64,000 bases of DNA, from the IMG/VR virus record IMGVR_UViG_3300027747_002969, positions 1-64,000 of that record. One strand, written 5' to 3'. Position 1 is the first letter of the stretch; each line of letters opens with the position of its first letter. The notes under the pieces were generated by a model. The model was given only the letters and a program-made list of their open reading frames with translations. It was not told the DNA's origin and searched no databases. This document shows positions 9,791 through 17,843 of the stretch, one piece after another. The stretch comes from a virus. Both the position numbers and the translations under genes were made by a program.

Positions 9791-10360
9791 ATGTTCAACC
9801 ATCCCTATATCTGTCTCAGTACCAAAGACGATCTCAGCGACGACAGCATCAAATCATGGTTTAAGTCAGTGGATGAAGCTGGGCCGTCTGGTATAATCAC
9901 TGCTACAGAACTAACAGCCAACAACAAACCTCAGAGATTTTATCGTAGAAAAATCAACGGTATGAATAGATACTGCGTAGTACTCTGCAGAGATCTTGAG
10001 GGCGAAGAAGTGCGCAATATAGCATTGGCAGTTGACAGTAGCATACCCAGCGGTGATTTTGAAATCTCATGGAGCCAACACCCCCAAAGTGATGATCGCT
10101 ATGCTGTCGTTCAGGAAGATCTGTTAAAGGCCATTGCACTAGAAGCGTCTAAACGCAATCATGGAAAATGGTTAAACAAAAAAATCAACGAAGGTTGGAG
10201 ATTTGGACAGAATTTCAACAGCAGAGGCAAAGTCAGTCCCATGTGCAGAGAATGGCATGCGTTGAATGAAAGATACCAAGCAGCCGAGTACCATAGGATG
10301 ATCAGCCTCATACAGGTGTTAGAGGAAATGAATTTGAGTTTGATGGCCAAAAAATCATAA
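9791..10360 (+). CDS. RyR-domain-like protein
   Basis: The N-terminal half is unrecognised. The C-terminal half (about residues 108-183) resembles the RyR repeat: a helix with an NHGKW segment, then EGWRFG, a conserved P and W, and a final helical stretch. RyR domains in bacteria and phages occur in proteins thought to bind nucleotide-like ligands. GATAAATA ends 4 nt before the ATG and no ribosome-binding site is present. The bilin genes follow 9 nt downstream, so co-transcription is likely. Domain assignment is moderate and the function is unknown. Confidence 0.5.
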   Translation: MFNHPYICLSTKDDLSDDSIKSWFKSVDEAGPSGIITATELTANNKPQRFYRRKINGMNRYCVVLCRDLEGEEVRNIALAVDSSIPSGDFEISWSQHPQSDDRYAVVQEDLLKAIALEASKRNHGKWLNKKINEGWRFGQNFNSRGKVSPMCREWHALNERYQAAEYHRMISLIQVLEEMNLSLMAKKS

Positions 10361-10369
10361 ACTTAGATC

Positions 10370-10903
10370 ATGAGCAATATCAATCAATCCGAACTTAGGC
10401 AATCTGTTCAAAAACTTCATAAACTGGCTGAAAACACACGATTCTCACAGTCCTTGATTACAGATGATGTCGATCAAGATATCTATCGCAACATGTGCTA
10501 CCAGATGTGGCTGATAACCGATGCAATTGAGCACAAAATTGACCTACCACCAGACCTAGAGCGTCGGTCAACATTTGTACAGGATATTGCAGAATCTCGC
10601 CAAGGTTTGGTAAGAATTTTGCCTGCCACACAGCAATATCTCAATCACATCAAGTGCACGGAACCTAGAAATCTAGCAGGTATAATCTACTGCTTTTATC
10701 TTGGTTGGCTATATGGTGGACAAATAATTGCAAAAAAACTGTCCTTGCCTAAAAACCACATGACCTTTAGCAATGCCCAGCGCAGTATCGACTGGATAAG
10801 ACAAACCCTACTGGTTGATCTTAACGAAACTGATATTGCCGAAGCACAGGCTGCATTTATTGTCATAATTGAGATCTATCAAGAACTTTATGAACTGCAT
10901 TGA
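10370..10903 (+). CDS. ho1: heme oxygenase
   Basis: The 177-aa protein matches biliverdin-producing heme oxygenases. The N-terminal helix carries the proximal heme ligand in LHKLAEN (His17), and the distal-helix signature appears as LGWLYGGQ (about residues 111-118), where most relatives have GDLSGGQ. The enzyme opens heme to biliverdin IX-alpha using ferredoxin or another reductant. It overlaps the downstream bilin reductase by 14 nt, so the two form one pathway. At 177 aa it is short compared with cyanobacterial enzymes of about 240 aa, and the GGQ signature is diverged. Assignment is good; the activity is inferred. Confidence 0.8.
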   Translation: MSNINQSELRQSVQKLHKLAENTRFSQSLITDDVDQDIYRNMCYQMWLITDAIEHKIDLPPDLERRSTFVQDIAESRQGLVRILPATQQYLNHIKCTEPRNLAGIIYCFYLGWLYGGQIIAKKLSLPKNHMTFSNAQRSIDWIRQTLLVDLNETDIAEAQAAFIVIIEIYQELYELH

Positions 10904-11522
10904 ACAGATCACAGGTATTGCACGCAGGTTGCAATATATTATAGCAGATGATTTGCTGGCCTATAGCATACCCACAGATGAATATGGCTGGGAAAATCAC
11001 AGATATGTCAGTCCAAAATTCCGTCTTGGCCATGTGGAACTGTTCCTGCAGGAAAATTTTGCTGTGGTACATGTGTGCGTTTTTCCGCATGAGACTGATC
11101 CAAGTCCCATATTTGGTTTTGATGTAATAGCAGGACGAGACAAAATCACCGGAGTATTTTTGGATCTCAGTCCTGTGCAAGAACCAGTAGTGCCTTTCAT
11201 TAAAATTGCTGTCGCCAGCAACAGAGAGCGTCCAGAATGGGGCGATATATTCAGTGACCATTGGTTAGCCTGCAGGCCCACAGCAGATGACATGACCAAA
11301 ATAGGTCTCGAGTCTGAACGGCTGTTGACTGAATATCTCAAAGCACTGGGCAAAAACGGCAATAGAGATTTGATTATTGCCAGACAGAATCGCTATTGTA
11401 CACAGCAACAGAAGAACCCACACACCAGGCGAGCTTTGGTGAAACTACTGGGAGACGCTGGGGCTGAACACTTCATGAGCACAATATTATTTCCCGAGAT
11501 ACCCACAACAGCACACAAATAA
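10890..11522 (+). CDS. ferredoxin-dependent bilin reductase (PcyX/PebS-like)
   Basis: The 210-aa product has the core signature of ferredoxin-dependent bilin reductases, PIFGFDVIAGRDKITGVFLD, in which Asp78 corresponds to the catalytic Asp of PcyA/PebS. These enzymes reduce biliverdin to phycobilins. Phage members are known: PebS in cyanophages and PcyX on uncultured marine phage contigs. No cyanobacterial photosystem or phycobilisome gene is seen in the window, which favours a PcyX-like type, but subfamily cannot be settled by eye. The ATG at 10890 overlaps the heme oxygenase gene. Confidence 0.85.
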   Translation: MNCIEQITGIARRLQYIIADDLLAYSIPTDEYGWENHRYVSPKFRLGHVELFLQENFAVVHVCVFPHETDPSPIFGFDVIAGRDKITGVFLDLSPVQEPVVPFIKIAVASNRERPEWGDIFSDHWLACRPTADDMTKIGLESERLLTEYLKALGKNGNRDLIIARQNRYCTQQQKNPHTRRALVKLLGDAGAEHFMSTILFPEIPTTAHK

Positions 11523-12120
11523 ACGGCACCTCACTCACATTTATTGCTCATTATATTCTCACAAAACAGCACAATCACACAAGATGACAGGATATCGCAG
11601 TATAGTGTCTGCGCGGGGAAGGGACGGTCGCCGTCAGGAACCCGAATAAACAGGTGCATCATCCGCCTGACCGGGAAGTATCGGCTGTCCTCGTGGTGAA
11701 AATATCTCCAGCCCGATCCCGGAATACTCAATCAAGATCAGGAATAGATTGTAAAATCATCGCCCCATGTGCTGCATGGGCTACAAATGGATCGCTCTAT
11801 CTACCATTGATAACGATCAAGAACGGCTGAGGTTGATCAGTATTCCTCTGCTGTTTTCCGCTGCTGGACTCTGTCCAGGATGTGCATGTAATGTTGGTAC
11901 CGGGCAACCGCCAACGATCGACAACGATCAAGCATGAAAACTGGTCTGTGGGGACTGCCTGTACGCAGAATTTTCTCACATACATTCTCCCTCGTTTAAA
12001 CGCGGGGGAGATATGGTCTATGGACCCAACCAACCGCAAATGTGTAGGGAAAGCAAAATTAAGCCATTGACTAGGGATAAAAACATGCTAAATTAAATGT
12101 AGTTTATAAGGACCTCTGAG
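11523..12120. other. 598-nt non-coding stretch, structured, unexplained
   Basis: No convincing gene is found between the bilin reductase and the DNA ligase. Short open frames exist on both strands but lack ribosome-binding sites and family sequence. The stretch looks more GC-rich than its surroundings and contains several inverted repeats, for example CTCCCTCG...CGCGGGGGAG at about 11986-12010. A promoter for the ligase lies at its right end. It could hold a non-coding RNA or the remains of a lost gene. Confidence 0.4.
12067..12094 (+). promoter_or_regulatory. sigma70-type promoter before DNA ligase
   Basis: TTGACT at 12067-12072 and TAAATT at 12089-12094 are separated by 16 nt, 26 nt upstream of the ligase start codon. 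Confidence 0.5.
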
Positions 12121-13467
12121 ATGAAATCTGCAGCAGATGTTGTTATGGCCCTAGAGGCCAATAACAGCCGCATAGAAAAAGAACGCATCATCCAAACCGC
12201 TTGGGATAATCAGATATTGGAATTCTTTGAAGGGGCACAAATGGCCTATGATGCGCTGCGCACATACGGCGTTAAAAAAGTACCCCTGATAGATGCCCCT
12301 GAGGACAGCGACAATACTGATACTAGTTTTACTTGGTCACGCTTTAAATCAATCGCTGAGAAATTGGAAAATCGCACGCTCACCGGCAATCAAGCCAGAG
12401 AAGTACTGCGTGCTGCTGCTAACATTGCTCCGGTAAAAGAATGGAATTGCTTTTACCGCCGCGTGCTGTTGAAAGATCTCAAATGCGGCATTACAGAAAC
12501 CACCATCAACAAAATTTTGACCAAAAATAGTGATGCAGCAAATCGCTTTGCCATTCCGGTTTTTTCCTGCCAGTTGGCCAAGAACGGTGAAGATCATCCA
12601 AAAAAGATGAAAGGCCCAAAACTGCTGGACATCAAATTGGATGGAGTGAGGATTATTTCTGTTCTGGACAAGATCAAAAATACAGTCACCCAGTACAGCA
12701 GGGATGGACGTGTCAACGATAACTTCCCACAGATTGCAGAGTATTTGGCTAGGCTGCTGCCTGTAATCACTACCAGCATGGTGTTTGATGGTGAAATGGT
12801 CAGTAGAAATTTTCAAGCACTGATGAAACAGCTGAATCGCAAGGAAGATGTGGATACCAATGATGCCAAATTGGCACTGTTTGACTGCTTGCCTTTGACA
12901 GATTTCATCGCAGGGGAGTGCAGTTTAACGCAGACCCAACGTCATGCGGCCTTGGCTGAATTCATGCCTTGGCTGCGGGATAGTCATGGTAGTGTCTATG
13001 TAGTACCAAAACAACAGGTTGATCTCAACACTACGCAAGGGCAGGCTGAATTCCAGCAGTTCAACCGTGATGCGATTTCTGCAGGTTATGAAGGGGTTAT
13101 GATCAAGGACCCCGGTGCACCCTACAAGACCAAACGCACTGATGCATGGCTCAAGATCAAACCTTTTGTCACAGTTGATTTGGCCGTTGTTGCAGTTGAG
13201 TCCGGCAAACCAGAAAGCAAATTTGCTCATACCCTGGGAGGTTTGGTGTGTCAGGGTGAAGACCAAGGCAAGATCATCACAGTAACAGTGGGAGGCGGCT
13301 ATACAGAAGAACTGCGTGACCAAATCTGGGCTGAGAAAGACACAGTCATTGGCAGGATTGTTGAAATCAAAGGAGATGCAGTTACACAGAATCAAGATGG
13401 CACTTACAGCCTGAGATTTCCTGTATTCATGGGATTCCGCGGCACAACACCTGGAGAAAAATTATGA
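12121..13467 (+). CDS. ATP-dependent DNA ligase
   Basis: The 448-aa protein has the nucleotidyltransferase motif I KLDG with the adenylated lysine at K172. Later motifs are visible: FDGEMV (motif III), the GVMIKDP segment (motif IV) and KIKPF (motif V). A C-terminal OB-fold follows. It seals nicks in DNA using ATP, as T4 gp30 and T7 ligase do. The ATG at 12121 follows an AAGGA site, and the start of the next small gene overlaps its stop codon by ATGA. Confidence 0.9.
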   Translation: MKSAADVVMALEANNSRIEKERIIQTAWDNQILEFFEGAQMAYDALRTYGVKKVPLIDAPEDSDNTDTSFTWSRFKSIAEKLENRTLTGNQAREVLRAAANIAPVKEWNCFYRRVLLKDLKCGITETTINKILTKNSDAANRFAIPVFSCQLAKNGEDHPKKMKGPKLLDIKLDGVRIISVLDKIKNTVTQYSRDGRVNDNFPQIAEYLARLLPVITTSMVFDGEMVSRNFQALMKQLNRKEDVDTNDAKLALFDCLPLTDFIAGECSLTQTQRHAALAEFMPWLRDSHGSVYVVPKQQVDLNTTQGQAEFQQFNRDAISAGYEGVMIKDPGAPYKTKRTDAWLKIKPFVTVDLAVVAVESGKPESKFAHTLGGLVCQGEDQGKIITVTVGGGYTEELRDQIWAEKDTVIGRIVEIKGDAVTQNQDGTYSLRFPVFMGFRGTTPGEKL

Positions 13468-13673
13468 GTGACACTGCTGCATGGGTCAATCAATTCACAG
13501 TTGATGAGCAAAAACTGGCGTTCACCTGCATTTATGACAGTTGTCTTGCCACCAGCAACATGGAGAATCAACTCTGTGCTGCAGCCATCTTGGATTCTAA
13601 GGTGCAGACCTATCTGCACCTTTTGGCCGAGTGTGGTTGGGATCCAGTCTGGGCTCAGTTGAAATCCGTATAA
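13464..13673 (+). CDS. small conserved-type phage protein
   Basis: The 69-aa acidic protein starts with the ATGA overlap on the ligase stop codon, which supports translation-coupled expression. Two cysteines and several W residues are present, but no domain is recognised. Function unknown. Confidence 0.6.
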   Translation: MSDTAAWVNQFTVDEQKLAFTCIYDSCLATSNMENQLCAAAILDSKVQTYLHLLAECGWDPVWAQLKSV

Positions 13674-13696
13674 AGTTTTGATGTCTGATCAATTAT

Positions 13697-13969
13697 ATGA
13701 ACAGGACCAAACATAGTCTCAATGTTGCTAGATACATCATGGACTACTCTGTCGTGGTACCTGAAGAAAAACAGCAATATCTAGACAGGATGGTGTTTTG
13801 GCTTGTGGAAACCTTTGGCGAGCCTAGGCCAACTTGGGCTTTTGATGAATTTGAAACTAGATACCTAGATCATTTTGAGGGAGTGTGGGGACTATCTCAC
13901 GTACCACAACCTATATTTTGGTTTATTAAAAGACATGACTATGTTTTATTCACCTTGACATGGATGTGA
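13697..13969 (+). CDS. hypothetical protein
   Basis: A 90-aa protein rich in aromatic residues, without signal peptide or membrane segment. Its C-terminal end (DYVLFTLTW) resembles that of the next gene product (LLTQLTW), so the two may be distant paralogues. Function unknown. Confidence 0.55.
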   Translation: MNRTKHSLNVARYIMDYSVVVPEEKQQYLDRMVFWLVETFGEPRPTWAFDEFETRYLDHFEGVWGLSHVPQPIFWFIKRHDYVLFTLTWM

Positions 13970-13983
13970 AACTCTGCTAGGAT
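13955..13983 (+). promoter_or_regulatory. sigma70-type promoter before 13990 gene
   Basis: TTGACA (13955-13960) and TAGGAT (13978-13983) are 17 nt apart. The start codon of the next gene lies 6 nt after the -10 box, so a transcript from it would have almost no leader. Confidence 0.45.
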
Positions 13984-13989
13984 AAGATC

Positions 13990-14313
13990 ATGGGAAAATT
14001 TTTCTTGCTTGACAGTGACAGACTATCAGAATACGACATACCCAAGAGATTGATAAAGTATGATAGGAGATTTGGCACTCCATGGCCAAATCAACTGTTT
14101 CCATTCAGTTTGGGTTTTGACTATTGGCATTGCTTGTCAGCTGATACTGACATGCTGGTCAAATTGCGTAGATTTGTCGAACAGCGGTGTCTAGGCGATG
14201 TTGCTGTTGAAATTGTTGACCGTGGTTACGTAAACCAAACCCAGCTGTGGTTTGAACATGAAAACGACATGCTGTTGACTCAACTAACTTGGAATGAATG
14301 GATTGTGATTTGA
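13990..14313 (+). CDS. hypothetical protein, possible paralogue of 13697 gene
   Basis: 107 aa, aromatic-rich, ending in LLTQLTWNEW. It overlaps the UV endonuclease gene by 16 nt. No catalytic motif is visible. Confidence 0.55.
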   Translation: MGKFFLLDSDRLSEYDIPKRLIKYDRRFGTPWPNQLFPFSLGFDYWHCLSADTDMLVKLRRFVEQRCLGDVAVEIVDRGYVNQTQLWFEHENDMLLTQLTWNEWIVI

Positions 14314-15344
14314 CACACAAGCGTTTGGGTTTTTGTTGCAAATGGCTGGATGATCCCAGCGAAACCATCAACATGAAGGTTAATGCGCGAAACAGGGAGT
14401 TGAACACCAGTACCACAACTGTGGCCTGGTTGAATCGACAGGTTCGTGCAGTAGCTGAACAGAGACTTTGGGATCTCATGGAACACAACATACGCTCTGC
14501 GCAGTTGTTGGTTGCTAAAGTTGGCCAACTGCCTGCAGAACAGCGCATGTGTCGATTGAGCAGTGATATTTTACCCGTTTATACTGAAGCCACCTGGAGA
14601 TATTTTTGGCAACGTGCAGATGTTCGTGATTATTGTGCACGAGAATTTGCCAAGGTTGGTGCCACTGCTCGTAATTTAGACGTGCGACTGAGCATGCATC
14701 CGGGTCAGTTTGTCTGTTTGGCTAGTGAAAATCCAGATATTGTACAGCGTTCTATAGAAGAATTTGAATATCATGTTGATATGGCTCGGTGGGCTGGTTT
14801 TGGTAAAACAAAGAATGATTTCAAAATCAACGTGCATATTGCCGGAAGGCAAGGACCGGATGGAATCCGCAAAGCACTACGGAGATTATCCCCGGAAGCA
14901 CGCAACTGCATTACTATTGAAAATGACGAAAATTCATGGGGCTTAGAAGATGTTTTGTATCTGGAAAAGGATTGTTCACTAGTATTAGATTTACATCATC
15001 ATTTTATCAAAACAGGCGAATACATCAAACCAACTGATGATAGATACCAGAGAGTAATTGCAAGTTGGCCAGGGGCGCGGCCAGTTATACATTACTCTTA
15101 TAGTCGCAACGAGCATTTACCAAGTGGTTTCTCCCACACAAGTATGCCAGACATGACAAAATTGCTCGCCGGTGGATGTAAAAAACAGAAACTCAGAGCT
15201 CACAGCGATTTTTATCCAAACCGTGTTGTGAATGAATGGGCGTTGTCTTTTCTCAAAACTGCCGATATCATGTGCGAATCTAAATCAAAGAACCTTGCCA
15301 GTTTTGCACTGGCCGAACAAGCAAAGATCCTTGGGTTAGTTTAG
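14298..15344 (+). CDS. uvsE: UV damage endonuclease (UvsE/UVDE)
   Basis: The 348-aa protein shows the UVDE TIM-barrel pattern: RLGFCCKW at the start, LSMHPGQF, KINVHIAG, ITIENDENSW and LDLHHHF in order. The His, Glu and Asp residues in these segments form the metal cluster that lets the enzyme nick DNA 5' of cyclobutane dimers and 6-4 photoproducts. Length is typical. T4 uses the unrelated DenV glycosylase for this role, so this is an alternative UV-repair solution, expected in sunlit water. It overlaps the upstream gene by 16 nt. Confidence 0.88.
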   Translation: MDCDLTHKRLGFCCKWLDDPSETINMKVNARNRELNTSTTTVAWLNRQVRAVAEQRLWDLMEHNIRSAQLLVAKVGQLPAEQRMCRLSSDILPVYTEATWRYFWQRADVRDYCAREFAKVGATARNLDVRLSMHPGQFVCLASENPDIVQRSIEEFEYHVDMARWAGFGKTKNDFKINVHIAGRQGPDGIRKALRRLSPEARNCITIENDENSWGLEDVLYLEKDCSLVLDLHHHFIKTGEYIKPTDDRYQRVIASWPGARPVIHYSYSRNEHLPSGFSHTSMPDMTKLLAGGCKKQKLRAHSDFYPNRVVNEWALSFLKTADIMCESKSKNLASFALAEQAKILGLV

Positions 15345-15369
15345 GACGGTTGTAGCTAGGGATTTAACC

Positions 15370-15435
15370 AATGTCAGAGTGTATGCAAATGCTTGTAGAA
15401 CTGCAGGCCACTCTGTCATTCTGACTTTTTGTCAG
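15370..15435 (+). terminator. nested inverted repeats, possible terminator
   Basis: AATGTCAGAGTG (15370-15381) pairs with CACTCTGTCATT (15409-15420) with one mismatch, and CTGAC-TTTTT-GTCAG directly follows. The element lies between the UV endonuclease and the next late promoter, so a transcript end is likely. Confidence 0.45.
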
Positions 15436-15449
15436 CAGCTGCCGCAGCC

Positions 15450-15457
15450 GCTAAATA
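15450..15457 (+). promoter_or_regulatory. T4-type late promoter
   Basis: GCTAAATA lies 23 nt before the ATG of the 15481 gene, leaving room for the GGAG ribosome-binding site. Confidence 0.5.
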
Positions 15458-15480
15458 CATGGTAGTTTACGGAGCAGGCA

Positions 15481-16428
15481 ATGAATGTCAATCATCTAAA
15501 TCCAAAAATGATAGCCATATTAACACCTAATCATGGTGTAGACATGGATGCAACAATTCAAGTTGGACCTAAGATAGCTCAGCATCTCAATGCACTGTCG
15601 CAACTTTGTTCACACATTGCCAACAGCGATAATCTTCAACATCAGATTGAGGAATTGAAAAACCTTGCAGCCACCTATGTACCTATCAACAACATGTTGG
15701 AACGCAGTCCAGTGGCGGAGGATGTTGTCTATCGCAGAGATCGTCAAGATCCCATGAACAACAGTGAGATACTGATTCTTGGGGGCGCCGAACGATACAC
15801 CATGTCTGCACTGCGTACAAAAGCAGCACGGGAATCTGCCAATCTTGCAGATATGCTGAGTAATGATCCAGTCGACTATCACAGTGCGGCTGATTCAGTC
15901 AAGCAATTGGCCAACACAGTCAATACTATGGTAGCAGCACTTAAAGAATTGTCTAGAAAGAGTCGTATTAGCCGAGCTGACCTAGATGAACAACAGGTCG
16001 AACATGAAGCGTTGAAAGCAGTTGGAGATCTACGCAGTGCACTGATAAAATATGGACGAACTGGTAAGAAGATATCAGACGAGGTTGTCAACAAAATCAT
16101 GCATGACATATTGGCCAAAACACGTCGCACTGATATGAACAGTCTTATGCAGGCATGGAAAAGCAGCCAAGGTGGTTTGACGCCGCTGCAGTGGGCACAA
16201 CAAAGCACAGATATACATGATCGCAACATTCGAAACACCGCAACAACTGCTGCGATTGATGAAAGTCTCACGGCCTTGCATGTTTTAGAGATGTACGAAA
16301 CTATGAGAGTTGGTATGGGAGATCGCTCTTGGGTGGCCATTTCCAAACGACTGCGTGCAGAAGGCTATGATCTCCAATTGATAGAAGATGTAATTGATCG
16401 TGCGATAATTCTATCACAAGATGTTTGA
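15481..16428 (+). CDS. hypothetical helical protein
   Basis: 315 aa, almost entirely predicted alpha-helical, with charged heptad-like stretches in the middle (about residues 130-190). No membrane segment and no catalytic motif. It is preceded by a late promoter box and a GGAG ribosome-binding site, so a structural or virion-internal role is possible. Not recognised. Confidence 0.6.
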   Translation: MNVNHLNPKMIAILTPNHGVDMDATIQVGPKIAQHLNALSQLCSHIANSDNLQHQIEELKNLAATYVPINNMLERSPVAEDVVYRRDRQDPMNNSEILILGGAERYTMSALRTKAARESANLADMLSNDPVDYHSAADSVKQLANTVNTMVAALKELSRKSRISRADLDEQQVEHEALKAVGDLRSALIKYGRTGKKISDEVVNKIMHDILAKTRRTDMNSLMQAWKSSQGGLTPLQWAQQSTDIHDRNIRNTATTAAIDESLTALHVLEMYETMRVGMGDRSWVAISKRLRAEGYDLQLIEDVIDRAIILSQDV

Positions 16429-16460
16429 TGATCTAAATGACCACTGCAAATGGGGAATAA

Positions 16461-16468
16461 GATAAATA
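16461..16468 (+). promoter_or_regulatory. T4-type late promoter
   Basis: GATAAATA ends 30 nt before the GTG start of the 16499 gene. Confidence 0.6.
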
Positions 16469-16498
16469 ACATTTGTAATTACTGCAAAGGTTAATATC

Positions 16499-16846
16499 GT
16501 GCGAGCAAGAGAAATCTTTGAACATCGTGGTGATGCTGACGTGCCGGATACCAGTAGAGAAGCCATGCCAAATGGCACACTGGTCCCCGACCTTGACAGC
16601 GACTACGAATTCTATCGGCTGTTGACCGCTCTGGCTGGTGTTCCAGAAAATCCCAATATTCCTCTTAACAGCGTGATGAAAGACAAACCTCTGGTAGTTC
16701 CCTATACTGAGATCGAACATCAGCAGGTTTTAAAAATGCTGAAAAGAATGAAACGCAACAATGATACATTGACCAAAGCCCCTAGCGGTGAGGCAGATTG
16801 GGTACATAAAATCAGTCCAGTAAGAAAATTCAAGGATCACCACTGA
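16499..16846 (+). CDS. small protein with possible capsid-targeting N-terminus
   Basis: 115 aa, GTG start, preceded by AAAGG. The N-terminus MRAREIFE resembles the short start peptides of three nearby genes (16846, 19401, 20565). No enzyme motif is seen. It overlaps the next gene by 1 nt, and a late promoter lies upstream. Function unknown. Confidence 0.6.
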   Translation: MRAREIFEHRGDADVPDTSREAMPNGTLVPDLDSDYEFYRLLTALAGVPENPNIPLNSVMKDKPLVVPYTEIEHQQVLKMLKRMKRNNDTLTKAPSGEADWVHKISPVRKFKDHH

Positions 16847-17841
16847 TGAAAATAATAGACCTATTAGAAAAAAATACCAATCCAATTGAACTGCGCAGAC
16901 TCAGAGAAGGCGGTAATGTGTTTGCTGGCCGTACTGCTGCTATCAAATTGGATGATATTACTCCTACTCTTGACGCGTATTTTGCTGAGTTACAGCGGGT
17001 ATTTCCCAACAAGGCAGATATCTTCAATGAGGAACATTTTAATCCTGTTGGTAGTGTTCGAAAAAAGCTAGAATCGGGTGACATTGACCTAGCAGTAAGT
17101 GCACTTGACATACTTGATGAAAAAATGAGCGATGCGAGTATTGCAGAGTGGGGTCTAGATCCAACAGCAGTTGCTACAGAAGCAGCAGCATTGCAAAAAC
17201 GTGCTAGAACCAGCACACCAGAACAGAGCAGGATGAAAGCTTTTCTCAAATTGCTAGCAGTTTATATCAATAGTCATGCGCCAAAACTGCATTGTGATGA
17301 GAAAAAAGTCACAGACGGCAACTTGTTTGGCCTATATCCTCAAATCAACACCGATGGTGAAGAAGTTGGCGTAGGTGTACAGATAGATTGGATGGTAGGC
17401 AACCTCAAATGGTTGAAATTTTCCTATTATTCGTCAGCGACCCCTGCTGGTTCAAACGTCAAAGGACTTCATCGTACACAATTGATGTTGGCTGCTTTTC
17501 AAGTTGCCGACCTTTCTTTCAACCATATCAATGGTGTCAAAGACAAGGCCACTGGGGAAATTATCAGCAGAGATCCAGATGAAGCATTGACTATACTAGG
17601 AGACAGACTGGGCTTCCGTATCACTCCCAGCGATGCTGAAAACTATTTTAAACTTCTCGATCTATTCAAGAACAAGATGAGGCCAGATGACTATAATCAG
17701 TTATTGGATGTTTATTTCAAGATTTTAGACAGCACGCGAGCAGATATTCCAGATAACCTTCAGGATCAATGGCGTGATCGCAGGGATAGACTAGGGCTAA
17801 CAGGCAAATTTCTGCCAGACACCTCCAAACTCAAGGACTAG
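16846..17841 (+). CDS. nucleotidyltransferase-fold protein
   Basis: 331 aa. After an N-terminal MKIIDLLE peptide, the segment GSVRKKLESGDIDLAVSAL (about residues 67-85) has the polymerase-beta-type nucleotidyltransferase pattern GS...DxD, in which the two Asp bind metal. The central region is also similar in layout to phage nucleotidyltransferase-like proteins. Substrate is unknown. It sits 2 nt before a second protein with the same active-site pattern, suggesting the two work together. Confidence 0.65.
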   Translation: MKIIDLLEKNTNPIELRRLREGGNVFAGRTAAIKLDDITPTLDAYFAELQRVFPNKADIFNEEHFNPVGSVRKKLESGDIDLAVSALDILDEKMSDASIAEWGLDPTAVATEAAALQKRARTSTPEQSRMKAFLKLLAVYINSHAPKLHCDEKKVTDGNLFGLYPQINTDGEEVGVGVQIDWMVGNLKWLKFSYYSSATPAGSNVKGLHRTQLMLAAFQVADLSFNHINGVKDKATGEIISRDPDEALTILGDRLGFRITPSDAENYFKLLDLFKNKMRPDDYNQLLDVYFKILDSTRADIPDNLQDQWRDRRDRLGLTGKFLPDTSKLKD

Positions 17842-17843
17842 TT

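Noticed and set aside
11531-11731. Minus-strand 66-codon frame downstream of the bilin reductase
   Set aside because: No ribosome-binding site or family pattern; probably chance in a GC-rich stretch.
11797-12070. Short frames of 60-80 codons on both strands in the non-coding stretch
   Set aside because: They overlap each other, begin at weak start codons without ribosome-binding sites, and show no recognisable protein sequence.
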